Shown here: piece by piece, positions 5,612-6,408 of the stretch | How the letters are laid out: each line of letters begins with the position of its first letter | Numbering within the stretch: position 1 is the first letter of the stretch | NCBI GenBank assembly: GCA_009704285.1 | Contig: WLEM01000028.1 | Coordinates: forward strand, 1-6,408 | DNA length: 6,408 nucleotides | Origin: Actinomycetota bacterium | GTDB taxonomy: Bacteria; Actinomycetota; Actinomycetes; Nanopelagicales; Nanopelagicaceae | Reading direction: 5' to 3' | Program-made: the position numbers and the translations under genes | The notes under the pieces: generated by a model | What the model was told of the DNA's origin: nothing | Databases searched by the model: none | Seen by the model: the letters and a program-made list of their open reading frames with translations, nothing else

Positions 5612-6408
5612 ATGAGTTCTGATATGCCAGCTTTGTATGGCCCGGAGTACCAAGCGTTGCGGGAAAGTGTTAGTGCGCTCGCACAAAAAAAGATTGCACC
5701 ATTTGCTCAAGATGTAGATGAGAACTCCAGATATCCGCAAGAGGCAGCAGATGCATTGCAATCTGCCGGGCTTGCTGCAGCACACGTGCCAGTTGAATTT
5801 GGTGGCCAAGGAGCTGATGCATTAGCTGCGGTGATAATTATTGAAGAGGTAGCAAGAGTTTGTGGTGCATCATCTCTAATTCCAGCGGTGAACAAATTAG
5901 GTTCAGTTCCTTTAATGATTGCTGGCAGTAGTGAGCAGAAGAAAAAGTATTTAACCCAGTTAGCTGCCGGCAAAGGATTTTCTTATTGCCTATCTGAGTC
6001 AGAGGCTGGATCTGATGCGGCTGCTATGAAAACTAAGGCTGTAAAAGATGGTGATAGTTGGGTTATCTCTGGAAGTAAGAAATGGATTTCAAATGCGGGG
6101 GTATCTGAGTTTTATACAGTTCTAGCATCAACTGACCCAAGTAAAGGTGCAAAAGGAATCTCAGCATTTATTGTTGAAAAATCAGATGTAGGAGTTTCAT
6201 TTGGCTCTCATGAGAAAAAGATGGGGTTTCGAGGATCACCAACTCGTGAGGTCTACTTTGATAATGTAAAAATCGGTGATGATCGAAGATTAGGTGAGAT
6301 AGGAAGTGGATTTTCACTTGCCATGAAAACTCTAGATCACACCAGAATTACCATTGCCGCACAAGCTTTAGGAATTGCTCAAGGTGCATTTGATGTGGCG
6401 AAAAAGTA
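5612..6408 (+). CDS. Acyl-CoA dehydrogenase, N-terminal and middle domains (runs off right edge)
   Basis: This FAD-dependent enzyme would catalyse alpha,beta-dehydrogenation of an acyl-CoA thioester in fatty or branched-chain acid breakdown, passing electrons to electron-transfer flavoprotein. I see 265 codons and an open frame at the edge; family members are about 380 aa, so roughly 115 residues are missing, including the usual catalytic Glu. Visible marks, numbered from ATG 5612: an N-terminal helical domain with HVPVEFGGQGAD (58-69); the FAD/substrate signature YCLSESEAGSDAAAMKTKA (125-143); KKWISNAG (156-163); the beta-domain segment AFIVEK; KMGFRGSPTREVYFDNVK (203-220); and LDHTRITIAAQALGIAQGAF (241-260), the start of the C-terminal helical domain. 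ATG 5612 is chosen because GAGGG is 6 nt upstream; ATG 5606, in the same frame and two codons earlier, would suit a leaderless message. It starts 15 bp after CopD-CtaG. The acyl chain length cannot be judged from the part seen. Confidence 0.93.
   Translation, partial: MSSDMPALYGPEYQALRESVSALAQKKIAPFAQDVDENSRYPQEAADALQSAGLAAAHVPVEFGGQGADALAAVIIIEEVARVCGASSLIPAVNKLGSVPLMIAGSSEQKKKYLTQLAAGKGFSYCLSESEAGSDAAAMKTKAVKDGDSWVISGSKKWISNAGVSEFYTVLASTDPSKGAKGISAFIVEKSDVGVSFGSHEKKMGFRGSPTREVYFDNVKIGDDRRLGEIGSGFSLAMKTLDHTRITIAAQALGIAQGAFDVAKK

Noticed and set aside
5588..5973. Minus-strand open frames at 5588-5809 and 5707-5973
   Set aside because: They are antisense to the acyl-CoA dehydrogenase, whose family motifs are continuous through the region.

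Overview
The window looks like ordinary chromosome from a low-GC, streamlined actinobacterium, most plausibly a freshwater acI-type lineage (Nanopelagicales, such as Planktophila or Nanopelagicus). The reasons are: a CopD domain fused to a CtaG domain, an architecture typical of Actinobacteria; an MMPL-type RND transporter ending in the NWWAP motif; very short intergenic gaps; AT-rich DNA; GTG and TTG starts; several starts that look leaderless; and a tRNA gene with no encoded CCA. This assignment is inference; there is no rRNA or other taxonomic marker in the window.

Layout: (1) 1-320, minus strand, the N-terminal third of a saccharopine-dehydrogenase-like NAD(P)-binding protein that runs off the left edge. 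(2) 321-464, an AT-rich divergent spacer with candidate promoters for that gene and for the tRNA. (3) 465-537, tRNA-Arg(CCT). (4) 545-2644, minus strand, a 699-aa MMPL/RND membrane transporter converging on the tRNA with a 7-bp gap. (5) 2645-2693, a compact divergent promoter region. (6) 2694-2852, a 52-aa acidic protein of unknown function. (7) 2856-3131, minus strand, an FmdB-type zinc-ribbon protein with a repetitive Lys/Ala/Thr/Pro tail, converging on the 52-aa gene with a 3-bp gap. (8) 3132-3186, a second divergent promoter region. (9) 3187 to the right edge, a co-directional run: CopC-like secreted and membrane-anchored protein, CopD-CtaG fusion, and an acyl-CoA dehydrogenase that runs off the right edge.

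The functional core is the CopC-like/CopD-CtaG pair, 13 bp apart. By family knowledge it handles copper at the membrane, probably to supply the aa3-type cytochrome c oxidase. The CopC-like partner contains no histidine and no cysteine, so it cannot bind copper in the classical CopC way; this is the most interesting observation here. The acyl-CoA dehydrogenase follows within 15 bp and may be co-transcribed, without an obvious functional link. I see no mobile element, CRISPR array, phage gene or clearly new multi-gene system.
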